Below, piece after piece: positions 8,665-16,910 of a stretch of DNA of 40,328 nucleotides. Below the pieces are notes generated by a model. It worked only from the letters and a program-made list of their open reading frames with translations. It was not told where the DNA came from and did no database searches. The stretch is from positions 1 to 40,328 of the forward strand of contig CAZBDV010000019.1 of NCBI GenBank assembly GCA_964490765.1, in the 5' to 3' direction. How positions within the stretch are numbered: position 1 is the stretch's first letter; each line of letters starts with the position of its first letter. The translations under genes and the position numbers were made by a program. The DNA comes from CAZBDV01 sp964490765. Its GTDB lineage: Bacteria > Cloacimonadota > Cloacimonadia > Cloacimonadales > JAJBBL01.

Positions 8665-9321
8665 ATGGCTACTGACAGGAAATTCAATATAGACACTGCT
8701 TTCAAGAGGTTACAACCTCTAATTGATAGATTGGATGCTCCGGTAGTCGAGTTCGTTGCCCAACAGAAAAACGATCCGTTCAGGATACTAATAGCCACTA
8801 TACTCTCTGCCAGAACCAACGACAGAATAACTAACAGAGTAATAGAAAGACTCTTTACCGAGGTTGAGGATTTCTCTGATCTGCAGAAACTGTCTGTTGA
8901 TAAGATTGAGAAGCTGATTTATCCTGTTGGTTTCTACAGACAGAAAGCAGCCCAGCTCAAAAAGTTGCCAGAAATCATCAAGGAGCAATTCGGGGGAAAT
9001 ATACCATCAGAAATAGACGATCTGATCAGGTTACCAGGGGTGGGGAGAAAGACCGCCAACCTCGTCCGGGCAGTTGCCTTCGGTAAGCCTGCAATCTGTG
9101 TCGATACACACGTCCACAGGATAACTAACCGTTGGGGTTATGTCAAGACAGAGAGCCCGTTTCAGACAGAGATGGCTCTCCGTAAGAAACTTCCTCCTAT
9201 CTACTGGATGAAGATCAATCACTATCTTGTCGTTTTCGGCCAGACTATTTGCCGGCCTGTTAAGCCTCGTTGTATCAGCTGCCCCTTAAACGACTTATGT
9301 TCGAAAATCAAGGTCGCATGA
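8665..9321 (+). CDS. nth: Endonuclease III
   Basis: Nth is a DNA glycosylase and AP lyase that removes oxidised pyrimidines. The helix-hairpin-helix LPGVGRKTA holds catalytic Lys129, and Asp147 lies in CVDTHVHR. The C-terminal [4Fe-4S] site fits C-x6-C-x2-C-x5-C exactly: C196, C203, C206, C212. In the lesion-probing helix the motif is LSARTND, with Arg where E. coli has Gln41. ATG at 8665 is taken as start; an adjoining TTG at 8662 is possible. The final codons, including the last cluster cysteine and the stop, lie in a 41-bp sequence that is duplicated immediately downstream. Confidence 0.94.
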   Translation: MATDRKFNIDTAFKRLQPLIDRLDAPVVEFVAQQKNDPFRILIATILSARTNDRITNRVIERLFTEVEDFSDLQKLSVDKIEKLIYPVGFYRQKAAQLKKLPEIIKEQFGGNIPSEIDDLIRLPGVGRKTANLVRAVAFGKPAICVDTHVHRITNRWGYVKTESPFQTEMALRKKLPPIYWMKINHYLVVFGQTICRPVKPRCISCPLNDLCSKIKVA

Positions 9322-9363
9322 TCCCCTTAAACGACTTATGTTCGAAAATCAAGGTCGCATGAT
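9282..9363 (+). repeat. Perfect 41-bp tandem duplication covering the 3' end of nth
   Basis: Two identical 41-base copies lie head to tail, 9282-9322 and 9323-9363, each starting CCCCTTAAACGACTTATG and ending GGTCGCATGAT. The first copy encodes the last residues of Nth from PLNDLC to the stop; the second lies wholly after the stop. With no mismatch, the duplication looks recent or conserved. It could be replication slippage or an assembly artefact. Confidence 0.95.
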
Positions 9364-9415
9364 CATATCTACCAGGAGTGATACATTGTAATAAGGCCAG
9401 AATATAACGTTTAAC

Positions 9416-9453
9416 AAGGGTGACTACCCACAATGCTCTACCCTTTTTTATTT
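9416..9453 (+). terminator. Candidate rho-independent terminator after nth
   Basis: AAGGGT at 9416-9421 pairs with ACCCTT at 9440-9445 and is followed by TTTTATTT. The stem is only 6 bp and the loop 18 bases, so it is a weak candidate. It overlaps the left arm of another dyad (9434-9442), meaning the two structures cannot form together. Confidence 0.4.
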
Positions 9454-9479
9454 GACAGGTAGAGCAATGAAAAAATGAT
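9434..9479 (+). promoter_or_regulatory. Candidate promoter with overlapping dyad before the polysaccharide locus
   Basis: A perfect -35 hexamer TTGACA lies at 9452-9457, with AATGAT (4 of 6) at 9474-9479 after 16 bases. A 9-bp inverted repeat, TGCTCTACC at 9434-9442 and GGTAGAGCA at 9458-9466, brackets the -35 and could be an operator or an RNA hairpin. A weaker dyad AATGAT/ATCATT (9474-9479, 9488-9493) sits just before the ribosome site of the next gene. Confidence 0.45.
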
Positions 9480-9502
9480 GAAAAAAAATCATTGGAAGTG
9501 TT

Positions 9503-10687
9503 ATGGAAAAGAGTGGTATTGACATATTTGACATTCTGTTAGTCTTAGCGAAAAGAAAGAAGTTCATAATCATTACGACAATTGTCGTTACCCTGGCTGT
9601 TGTGGTTTACAGTCTTCTAGCCCCAAAATACTGGGTCTCTACAGTCAAGTTTCTCCCCGTTTCACAGGAGAGTAGTGCAATTCCCATGGCACAGCAACTC
9701 CTCGGTGGTTTCGGATCCACCTTTCTCGGGCAGGGATTGACAGGAACAGCAAAGAACCATACCAATGTCCTGATGAGCCGGACCTTCTCTGAGAAGATCA
9801 TCAATCGTTTCGATCTGATCGATTACTTCAAGATCAATGACCCCGATCCTCTGGTACGTATGGAGCTGGCAATCAAAGATCTACTCGAGAAGGTTGTCAG
9901 CACTGAGATTGATTTAGAAACCGGAATGATCAGCATCTATATCGAGACGAAAGATAAATATCTCTCCCGGGATATAGCCAATACCTACTATGAGATGCTG
10001 GAAGATTACAATATCAACACCAAGATGACGAAAGGACGCGAGCGTAGGATCTTTCTGGAAGAGCGTATTGCCGATTTTGAAGAGACCTTTGCCAGGCATA
10101 CCGGGAGACTGGAAGAATTCCAGAGCGAAAATCGTATCATCGATATACAGAAACAGACAGAGAGTATTATCGATCTCTATGCCGACATAGTCGCCAGTAA
10201 GATCGAGGCAGAGATTGAGCTGGAATTCAATCGTCGCCATCTATCGGATGATTCACCTGTTGTCAGATCTCTTATGCAGAGAATTGCCACACTGAACGAA
10301 GCTATCGAGAATCTGGAACGGGGCGAGGATGGGATAAATCCCAATTATGTGGTCAATATTGATGATATTCCTGGCCTGGCAAACCAGTATCTACAATTGA
10401 GCCTCAATGTCGAAGTGCAGACAAAAATAATTGAATTCCTCTATCCACAGTATGAACAGGCCAGATTGGACGAGCTTAGTGATATCTCCTCTTTTGAACT
10501 GATTGACAGGGCAGTCCCGGCAGGCTTAAAGAGCAAACCCAAAAGAGCTGTTATGGTTATAGTGGCTTTCCTTGCCTCTCTCATACTCTCCTCACTCTTC
10601 GCTTATGCACAGGAGGTATTCAGCGAGACTCACCGTAAAGAGAAGTTAGAGTCTTTAATGCAGGAACTCTTCCGGAAGAAGAAGTAA
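9503..10687 (+). CDS. Wzz-like polysaccharide chain-length determinant protein
   Basis: Polysaccharide co-polymerases of this family sit in the inner membrane and set the length of O-antigen or exopolysaccharide chains. The layout is classic: a short cytosolic N-terminus, TM1 at about 15-36 (IIITTIVVTLAVVVYSLLAP), a large periplasmic region of about 300 residues with coiled-coil segments near 185-275, and TM2 at about 349-370. A Pro-rich patch precedes TM2 (VPAGLKSKPKR), as in the Wzz family. No tyrosine-kinase domain is attached. GGAAG at 9494-9498 precedes the ATG. It leads the polysaccharide locus. Confidence 0.85.
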   Translation: MEKSGIDIFDILLVLAKRKKFIIITTIVVTLAVVVYSLLAPKYWVSTVKFLPVSQESSAIPMAQQLLGGFGSTFLGQGLTGTAKNHTNVLMSRTFSEKIINRFDLIDYFKINDPDPLVRMELAIKDLLEKVVSTEIDLETGMISIYIETKDKYLSRDIANTYYEMLEDYNINTKMTKGRERRIFLEERIADFEETFARHTGRLEEFQSENRIIDIQKQTESIIDLYADIVASKIEAEIELEFNRRHLSDDSPVVRSLMQRIATLNEAIENLERGEDGINPNYVVNIDDIPGLANQYLQLSLNVEVQTKIIEFLYPQYEQARLDELSDISSFELIDRAVPAGLKSKPKRAVMVIVAFLASLILSSLFAYAQEVFSETHRKEKLESLMQELFRKKK

Positions 10688-10760
10688 ACTTACGGAGTTG
10701 GATGTTACGGAATCACTTCTTTCCAGCTAATAACTCCCGATTAATCGCAATCATATCCAG

Positions 10761-12245
10761 ATGAGTAAGTTCATTACTTCCAGTTTGTGGAATTTTGGCG
10801 CCAATTTGGTCGTCAGGATGATGAGTATCATTACCTTCCCCTTTCTGGTTAGATTCTTTCTAAGAGAGGATATCTCAATATTTAAATCCTTTCAGGCTTT
10901 TGTCCTGCTCCTGTTAGCCATCATCCCGATAGGGACAAATATACTCTATCTGGCAGCACCACAAGAGAACCGTGAGAAACGGTGGAATCTTTTCTTTCAT
11001 GTCTCTCTTATCGTAGGGGTTATCTTCTCGCTGGTTATTCTACTGAGTGATACAATAACATCTTTCTTCATCCGCGACCAACTCGGTGGCTATCTACGTC
11101 TGATTATGGTTCTATTACCCCTGATTGTAGCCTTGAAATCTATCGCCATAACCAAACTGAGCTCTATAATAGATTTTAAGGGGATTTCTATTGCTCTGAT
11201 AATGAAACAGCTTCTCCTCTATTCTGGAATCATCAGTTTCGCTTTTATCAATCCAACCCTGGTAGTTTTACTCATTATCATCTTCTTTGCCGAGTTAATG
11301 GAATTGCTAGTACTGTTCAGCCATTCCAGAAAGATGAAGGTCAGCCTGCTGCCCTATCCGAATTATAAGAGGTTCGGCTTCGATAAGACAGCGAGAAAGT
11401 TCATCGCCTGTAGTGGCACGGAGCAGATCATTCTTAATTTTGCTCTACAGTTTCCTACAATCCTGGTTGTCATCGTAATGGGTGAAACAATCGCTCCTGA
11501 ATTTCAACTACCATTCGCCGCTGTAGCTCTACCGGTGAGCCTGGTAATGAATTCTGTAGCCAAGGTTTCCTTTCCCCACTATTCTAACCTGCGTGAAAAT
11601 GATAAGATCAAAAGCTCTCTATTCTCGGTCCTCTTTCCGGTTACCTTTATTCTCTTTCCGATACTGCTTGGAATACACTTCTTTGCCAGTGAGATTACAC
11701 ATATCTTCTTCGACAGGACCTGGCAATTAGCGAACTTCTCACTGCAACTCTTTCCCTTTCTTATGATGGCTTACATTATCGGGGTCCCCTCCACCTTTAT
11801 CTCCAATATAAAGCAGAAACCCCATATCAATCTTATCTACTCAATCACCCTACTGATTTCCAGAGTCCTGACTATCTATTTCGGATATAAAATCGGTGGT
11901 TTCTACGGGACTATAATACTATTCGTCGTCGGAGATATGATTGTTAGAACTGCAAGATTATGGATCGATATGAGCCTTCTTCATCTCTCTCTGGTAAAAT
12001 TCTTTCACTATATAAGGTATAACATCCTCTCTATGTTGATTCTCTTTGCTCTGATGTGGTTCTTGTACTACCTGACAGATATGAAGATCATCAGTTTCCT
12101 CGTCGCTTGCTTAGTTGCTGTTGCCCTGAATTATTACTGGGAGAGGGATAAGGTTAAAGATATATACATCAAGTTAAGAGATGCGATCTGGAAGAGGGGA
12201 GCGGCAGCATCAATCCCCTCATCTGATTTTGAAGAGGTAAAATGA
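10761..12245 (+). CDS. Wzx-like lipid-linked oligosaccharide flippase (MOP superfamily)
   Basis: A 494-residue very hydrophobic protein with about 12-14 predicted membrane helices, starting SSLWNFGANLVVRMMSIITF, matches the polysaccharide transporter (Wzx/MurJ) architecture. Such proteins flip undecaprenyl-linked repeat units to the periplasm. The last 40 or so residues are charged and cytosolic. Its place between the Wzz-like and Wzy/WaaL-like genes supports the role. The upstream gap is 73 bases and the ribosome site is weak (CCAGATG context). Confidence 0.82.
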   Translation: MSKFITSSLWNFGANLVVRMMSIITFPFLVRFFLREDISIFKSFQAFVLLLLAIIPIGTNILYLAAPQENREKRWNLFFHVSLIVGVIFSLVILLSDTITSFFIRDQLGGYLRLIMVLLPLIVALKSIAITKLSSIIDFKGISIALIMKQLLLYSGIISFAFINPTLVVLLIIIFFAELMELLVLFSHSRKMKVSLLPYPNYKRFGFDKTARKFIACSGTEQIILNFALQFPTILVVIVMGETIAPEFQLPFAAVALPVSLVMNSVAKVSFPHYSNLRENDKIKSSLFSVLFPVTFILFPILLGIHFFASEITHIFFDRTWQLANFSLQLFPFLMMAYIIGVPSTFISNIKQKPHINLIYSITLLISRVLTIYFGYKIGGFYGTIILFVVGDMIVRTARLWIDMSLLHLSLVKFFHYIRYNILSMLILFALMWFLYYLTDMKIISFLVACLVAVALNYYWERDKVKDIYIKLRDAIWKRGAAASIPSSDFEEVK

Positions 12246-12288
12246 AGAAAATGATATCAGACTCAGGAAGGAAGATAAGGTATAGATT

Positions 12289-13671
12289 ATGACCGGTACC
12301 AGTAACGAAAACAGCCTGACAAGAAACATCACCCCACTCTCGGGGAGATTCGTTACTATTATTGCCTTTCTGGTAATTCTGGTTCTCTCAATACTTTTCG
12401 CACTCCACCCCTTTAAAATCTGGACCTATGCTCACTTTTTTATCCTGTTGTATCTCCTTATTGCCCATAGCAAAGTAGGGCTAATAGTTATCGGCCTTAA
12501 TTTTCAACTTTTGATACTCAGCTATTTTGCTATCAGTGGACTCACTATCTCCCTTCTATTTTACGGAGTGTTTATAGTAATTGTTTTAGCCCTTTTTTAC
12601 GGCAATATATTGGGATACCGTATTCCAGGATCTCCCTTCCTGCTCGACAAGTATATCATCATTATGCTTGTCTATCTGACCTTCTCACTCCTCTTTCTCT
12701 CTGTTTCTGTAGGATATGGATCAGGTAAACTGAGAACCTTCCTGATGAATGTTATTCTCTTTTACCTGCCTATCATACTGGTGAAGAAGTATAGCGATTT
12801 TGTTCTCGTTGTGAAGGGTATAATGGTTTACGGGATTCTGTTCACGATATTCTCGATCCTCAGTTATCTCGGTTTCGAACCGATCGATATCCTGAATATA
12901 TCCGGCAGATTCGCTCCAATGGGTATGAATTCTATCTGGGTAGCCCGTCACTTCTCCTATGCTATTCTGGCCGAACTCTTCTTTATTCATCTGTATATGA
13001 AAGCACCTTCGAAGAATATCGGCAAGCTTGTTGGATTGACACTCCTGATCGCGATTCAGTTCTATTTCATCTTCCTCACCGGTTCGAGAGGTCCTCTCCT
13101 CTCTCTGATGCTCGCTATTCTCTTTGTTATTCTCGCCTCTATACGTCTTCGCTTCTTCTACATCGTTCTGATTGCTCTCGCTATAATGATCGTCTCTGTT
13201 GCTGCTCTCTATTTCATACCTTCCAATATTGCCGACAGATTACTCACAAGAGACTACAGCAGCCAGCTCACCATTCAAATCCGGCTTGCTGCTAATCTTC
13301 AAGCTCTTAACATGTTCTGGGAGAATAAGATTCTTGGGGCCGGACTGGGCAGTTTTGCCAGTGTCTCTTACCTCAATTTCCCACATAATGTCTTTTCTGA
13401 AACTCTTGCTGAACTCGGTCTTGTTGGTTTTACAATCTTTATAACTATTATTATCACAGGTATATCCTATATGTTCAGGCTGAGAAAGACTTTCGACAGG
13501 ACTTCCCTACTACTGCTTGCTGCAATGTTCATAACGGCAATTGTCAATATCAATTTCGGTGAACAGATCGGGAGTAACTATTATCTCTATTTCTCACTGG
13601 GCTTGATAAATGCTGCTTTAATACTAACCGGGAAAAAGAAAGAGGGGTTGTTAGATGAAGATTGCAATTAA
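12289..13671 (+). CDS. O-antigen polymerase/ligase family protein (Wzy/WaaL-like)
   Basis: About 10-12 membrane helices with a periplasmic loop near residues 310-380 that includes TRDYSSQLTIQIRLAA and GAGLGSFASVSYLNFPHN; the latter resembles the G-x-G-x2-F and HN signatures of the Wzy_C/WaaL family. The segment FLTGSRGPLLSLMLA near 265 (TGSRG) is another family hallmark. It would polymerise repeat units or ligate the finished chain; sequence alone does not separate the two. Its 3' end overlaps the next gene by 17 bases, suggesting coupled translation. Confidence 0.8.
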   Translation: MTGTSNENSLTRNITPLSGRFVTIIAFLVILVLSILFALHPFKIWTYAHFFILLYLLIAHSKVGLIVIGLNFQLLILSYFAISGLTISLLFYGVFIVIVLALFYGNILGYRIPGSPFLLDKYIIIMLVYLTFSLLFLSVSVGYGSGKLRTFLMNVILFYLPIILVKKYSDFVLVVKGIMVYGILFTIFSILSYLGFEPIDILNISGRFAPMGMNSIWVARHFSYAILAELFFIHLYMKAPSKNIGKLVGLTLLIAIQFYFIFLTGSRGPLLSLMLAILFVILASIRLRFFYIVLIALAIMIVSVAALYFIPSNIADRLLTRDYSSQLTIQIRLAANLQALNMFWENKILGAGLGSFASVSYLNFPHNVFSETLAELGLVGFTIFITIIITGISYMFRLRKTFDRTSLLLLAAMFITAIVNINFGEQIGSNYYLYFSLGLINAALILTGKKKEGLLDEDCN

Positions 13672-14776
13672 CTGCTGTTATTATGGAGAGACTTCAGGCG
13701 GGATAAAGGAGTATATCTATAATCTCGTATCCAATCTGCTCGCTGTAGATAAATCCAACAGTTATCTCTTTTACGTCTCGACAGACGATATAGAATTCTG
13801 GGAAAGAACCATGCCACGGGATGCTATATACAAGGTCTTCCCCTTTAAGCGAAAAGAGAAAATAAAGAGATCACTCCGGCAGAACAGTTTCTGGAGAAAG
13901 GAGCATGCCAGAGAGAAGTTCGATATATTTCACTCACCCTTCTTCTATATTCCTGCTCTCTCTGGTTGTAAAAAGATCATGACCGTACATGACCTGCGGT
14001 TCAGACGCTATCCAGGAAGCTATACCCTTTTGCGAAGACTGTTCGTTCGTTATGCCTTTCAGAAGTCGCTTCGAACTATAGACAGGATTATAACCGTATC
14101 AGAGTTCACGAAGAAGGAGATCACCGAATTCTATAATATAGATCCTGACAGGATAGTCCCCATACACGAAGCGGTTGACCAGAAAAGATTCAGTATCAAT
14201 TTTAACGATAAGGAGATAATAGAGAAACTCGGTCTGAAGGAGAGACAATATCTTTTAACGGTCGGACATCTGGAACCCCGCAAGAATTATCCCCTTCTCA
14301 TAGAAGTAATAGAGGAGCTAAACCAGGATCCCAGTTTTCAATACAAACTCGTTATTGTCGGGAAGAGAAACTATAAATTCGAAGAGACAGTAGTAAAGAT
14401 AGAAAAATCGAGTAATACACTCTATCTCGATTTCGTGCAACACGAAACCCTGCTCTCTCTCTATAAAAATGCCCTGCTCTTTCTCTTTCCCTCGATCTAT
14501 GAAGGGTTTGGTTTCCCACCTCTGGAAGCAGCCCGGTTCGGTGTGCCAGCTGCCGTTAGTAACGCTTCCAGTATTCCGGAGATCGTTGGCAGGGGTGCAA
14601 CCTATTTCGACCCGTTATCTAAAGATGATATGATCAGTGGAATCAGAGAGGCCATAAAGAAGAGAGATGAGTTGTCAGGACTGGCACAAGAGAATCTTAA
14701 CCGCTTTTCCTGGAGAGCTACCGCCGAACAGACAATCACACTCTATGAGGATTTGCTGACAGATGAGCCGAATTAA
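13655..14776 (+). CDS. Glycosyltransferase family 4 (GT-B fold)
   Basis: The N-terminal acceptor domain begins with the glycine-rich CYYGETSGGIKEY. The C-terminal nucleotide-sugar domain has LTVGHLEPRKNYPLLIEVI (about 205) and the retaining GT4 E-x7-E motif in SIYEGFGFPPLEAARFG (about 285). It should add a sugar from a nucleotide donor to the lipid-linked repeat unit at the cytosolic membrane face. The specific sugar cannot be told. It overlaps both neighbours (17 and 14 bases), so it belongs to the locus operon. Confidence 0.85.
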   Translation: MKIAINCCYYGETSGGIKEYIYNLVSNLLAVDKSNSYLFYVSTDDIEFWERTMPRDAIYKVFPFKRKEKIKRSLRQNSFWRKEHAREKFDIFHSPFFYIPALSGCKKIMTVHDLRFRRYPGSYTLLRRLFVRYAFQKSLRTIDRIITVSEFTKKEITEFYNIDPDRIVPIHEAVDQKRFSINFNDKEIIEKLGLKERQYLLTVGHLEPRKNYPLLIEVIEELNQDPSFQYKLVIVGKRNYKFEETVVKIEKSSNTLYLDFVQHETLLSLYKNALLFLFPSIYEGFGFPPLEAARFGVPAAVSNASSIPEIVGRGATYFDPLSKDDMISGIREAIKKRDELSGLAQENLNRFSWRATAEQTITLYEDLLTDEPN

Positions 14777-15929
14777 GATACTCCGTATCATTACCCGGCT
14801 GAATGTAGGCGGGCCTGCTATCCATACTGTTCTCTTAACAGCTGCGTTTAATGATGAGCAGTTCTCCTCTCAATTAATAGCGGGGAGAATCGAAGATAAC
14901 GAAGCTGATATGTCCTACCTCGCAGCACGGCATCGGATAGAACCTACCTACATAGATAACATGAGTCGCGAGATAAGATTAGCCAGTGATTTCCGAGCCT
15001 TTAGAGAGATTTATAAAATAATCAAGACATATAAACCCGATATTGTGCATACTCATACCGCCAAGGCTGGTATGCTGGGCAGACTGGCAGCTATTCTGCT
15101 ACGTGTACCTATAATTGTCCATACCTTCCACGGTAATATCTTCAGCGGTTATTTCGGTAAGTTTAAAACCGGACTGTTTCTATTGATAGAAAGGGGTTTA
15201 ACCTTATTCTCCACCAGTATTATTGCCATTAGTAAACAGCAGCGGAATGAGTTACTCAACTACCGGATAGGGAGAAAGGAGAAGATAACCGAGATCAGTC
15301 TCGGCTTTCAATTCCAGGATGTTATCCCAGCCAAAGAAGACATTGGTAAGTTCAGAGAGAAATACCATATACCACAAGATGCCAGGTTAATCGGTGTTAT
15401 CGGGAGAATCGTCCCGATAAAGAACCATTATCTCTTTCTGGATATAGCAGAAACTATACTCCAGGAAAGGGAGGATGTCTATTTCGCTATTATCGGGGAT
15501 GGTGAACTGAGAGAAGAGATAGAAGAGGAAATTGAGAAACGTAACCTGGGAAAGAGGGTGTTCATTACCGGTTTTATCGAGAATCTGAAACCGGTCTATG
15601 CTGACCTCGACCTTATCCTCTTGACCTCCGATAATGAGGGAACTCCAGTAGCAATCATTGAAGCTATGGCCTGCCGTAAGCTGGTTATGTCAACCCGGGT
15701 TGGAGGTGTAGAGGACCTGATCAAAGCCGGTAAGAGTGGATTCCATTTTTCCAGAGGTGTAAAAGAAGGATTCGTCAAAGAGATCAGGAACTGGCTGGAA
15801 AATCCTGACAGTTATACCGATATAAGAGAAGAGGCATATAAATCTGTCATTGACAGGTTCTCTGCAGAGACTCTGATCAGTAATATGAGAAAACATTATA
15901 TAGAGCTTTATGAGAGATATGGACGATAA
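14763..15929 (+). CDS. Glycosyltransferase family 4
   Basis: A second GT-B enzyme. The N-terminus reads RIITRLNVGGPAIHT, and HTHTAKAGMLGRLAA with VHTFHGN near 95-120 resembles the PglA / WcaL-type branch of GT4. The donor domain has GVIGRIVPIKNH (about 210) and the E-x7-E region TSDNEGTPVAIIEAMACRK (about 280). It probably adds another sugar to the repeat unit. It overlaps the previous gene by 14 bases and the next by 20. Donor and linkage are unknown. Confidence 0.85.
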   Translation: MSRIKILRIITRLNVGGPAIHTVLLTAAFNDEQFSSQLIAGRIEDNEADMSYLAARHRIEPTYIDNMSREIRLASDFRAFREIYKIIKTYKPDIVHTHTAKAGMLGRLAAILLRVPIIVHTFHGNIFSGYFGKFKTGLFLLIERGLTLFSTSIIAISKQQRNELLNYRIGRKEKITEISLGFQFQDVIPAKEDIGKFREKYHIPQDARLIGVIGRIVPIKNHYLFLDIAETILQEREDVYFAIIGDGELREEIEEEIEKRNLGKRVFITGFIENLKPVYADLDLILLTSDNEGTPVAIIEAMACRKLVMSTRVGGVEDLIKAGKSGFHFSRGVKEGFVKEIRNWLENPDSYTDIREEAYKSVIDRFSAETLISNMRKHYIELYERYGR

Positions 15930-16851
15930 CAGACCAGTCGTCAGCTGTATCACACCGACCTATAATCGTTCCCATCTGGTAAAGGAAGCTATTGAGAGTA
16001 ACCTGGCCCAGACCTATCCGCACTGGGAAATGCTGATCATCGATGATCAGTCGGAAGACGATACCTGGGAAGTAATTACAGCCTATGAGCGAAGAGATAG
16101 CCGTATACGTTGCTTTAAAAACCCCGATAAAGGTGCCAACAGAGCTCGCAATCTGGGTATAGCGCAGGCACGAGGCAAATACCTGGCCTTTCTCGATTCC
16201 GACGATGTAAACCTGCCGAACCGTTACGAAAGCCAGGTCAGGGCTATGGAGAAGAGTGGCTCACGCTTTATCATCTCCTGGTATTTCAATAAAGACCGTT
16301 CCAACAGATATTATAAAAAGGTTAACAGGAAAATCCTTACTGGCCGGGTTGCGAGCTTTACCAGTCGCTGGATGATAGAGAAAGACCTCATTCAGGAAGT
16401 CGATGGATTCAATCCACGGATGATTGCTATGCAAGAAGTAGAATTGAGTTACCGGCTTGCCAGAAAATATACTTTCGATCACCATGACGACATAGTACTC
16501 ACAATTTACAACGCACCTGATTCCATAAGCAAAGGTGAGAGGGGTATCAGGGGCAAGCTGCAGCTTCTTGAAGAGGTCGGTTCCTTAATGGATAACTCTG
16601 AAAAAGCCTATTGGTATGCTTCTATAGCATTAAATTCATTAAGATTGAATAAGATCGAGGATGCTCTCAACTACTTCCAGACTGCCATTAGTAATGAAGA
16701 GCGCTTGAAGAGATATAAGAGAATATTTGAGATATCAGCTCAACTGGCAGTGAGATACGGGATGGGGCTATGGCTGTCGAGGATTCTGGCCAGAACTATG
16801 AAGTTAGATTACTCACCACACATTGAACACAAAGTAATTCGCAACAGCTAA
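15910..16851 (+). CDS. Glycosyltransferase family 2 with TPR-like C-terminal tail
   Basis: The N-terminal 220 residues are a GT-A domain: ITPTYNRSHLVKEAI, then the DD in IDDQSEDDTW and the metal-binding DSDD in FLDSDDVNLPNRYE near 98. The tail from about 225 (YWYASIALNSLRLNKIEDALNYFQTAI) looks like one or two TPR-type helical hairpins, seen in some GT2 proteins. ATG at 15910 overlaps the previous gene by 20 bases; an in-frame ATG at 15919 is an alternative. It is the last gene of the polysaccharide locus. Confidence 0.83.
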   Translation: MRDMDDNRPVVSCITPTYNRSHLVKEAIESNLAQTYPHWEMLIIDDQSEDDTWEVITAYERRDSRIRCFKNPDKGANRARNLGIAQARGKYLAFLDSDDVNLPNRYESQVRAMEKSGSRFIISWYFNKDRSNRYYKKVNRKILTGRVASFTSRWMIEKDLIQEVDGFNPRMIAMQEVELSYRLARKYTFDHHDDIVLTIYNAPDSISKGERGIRGKLQLLEEVGSLMDNSEKAYWYASIALNSLRLNKIEDALNYFQTAISNEERLKRYKRIFEISAQLAVRYGMGLWLSRILARTMKLDYSPHIEHKVIRNS

Positions 16852-16863
16852 AAAACTCTCTTC

Positions 16864-16886
16864 ATCAGGTCTTCCTGATTACCTGA
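16864..16886. other. Short hairpin between convergent genes
   Basis: ATCAGG at 16864-16869 and CCTGAT at 16874-16879 form a 6-bp stem with a 4-base loop; TCAGGT/ACCTGA (16865-16870, 16881-16886) is an alternative pairing. It lies between the end of the polysaccharide locus and truA, where a terminator is expected, but no strong T-tract follows on either strand. Confidence 0.35.
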
Positions 16887-16910
16887 GACGATTATATCTT
16901 TCTTTTCCAT

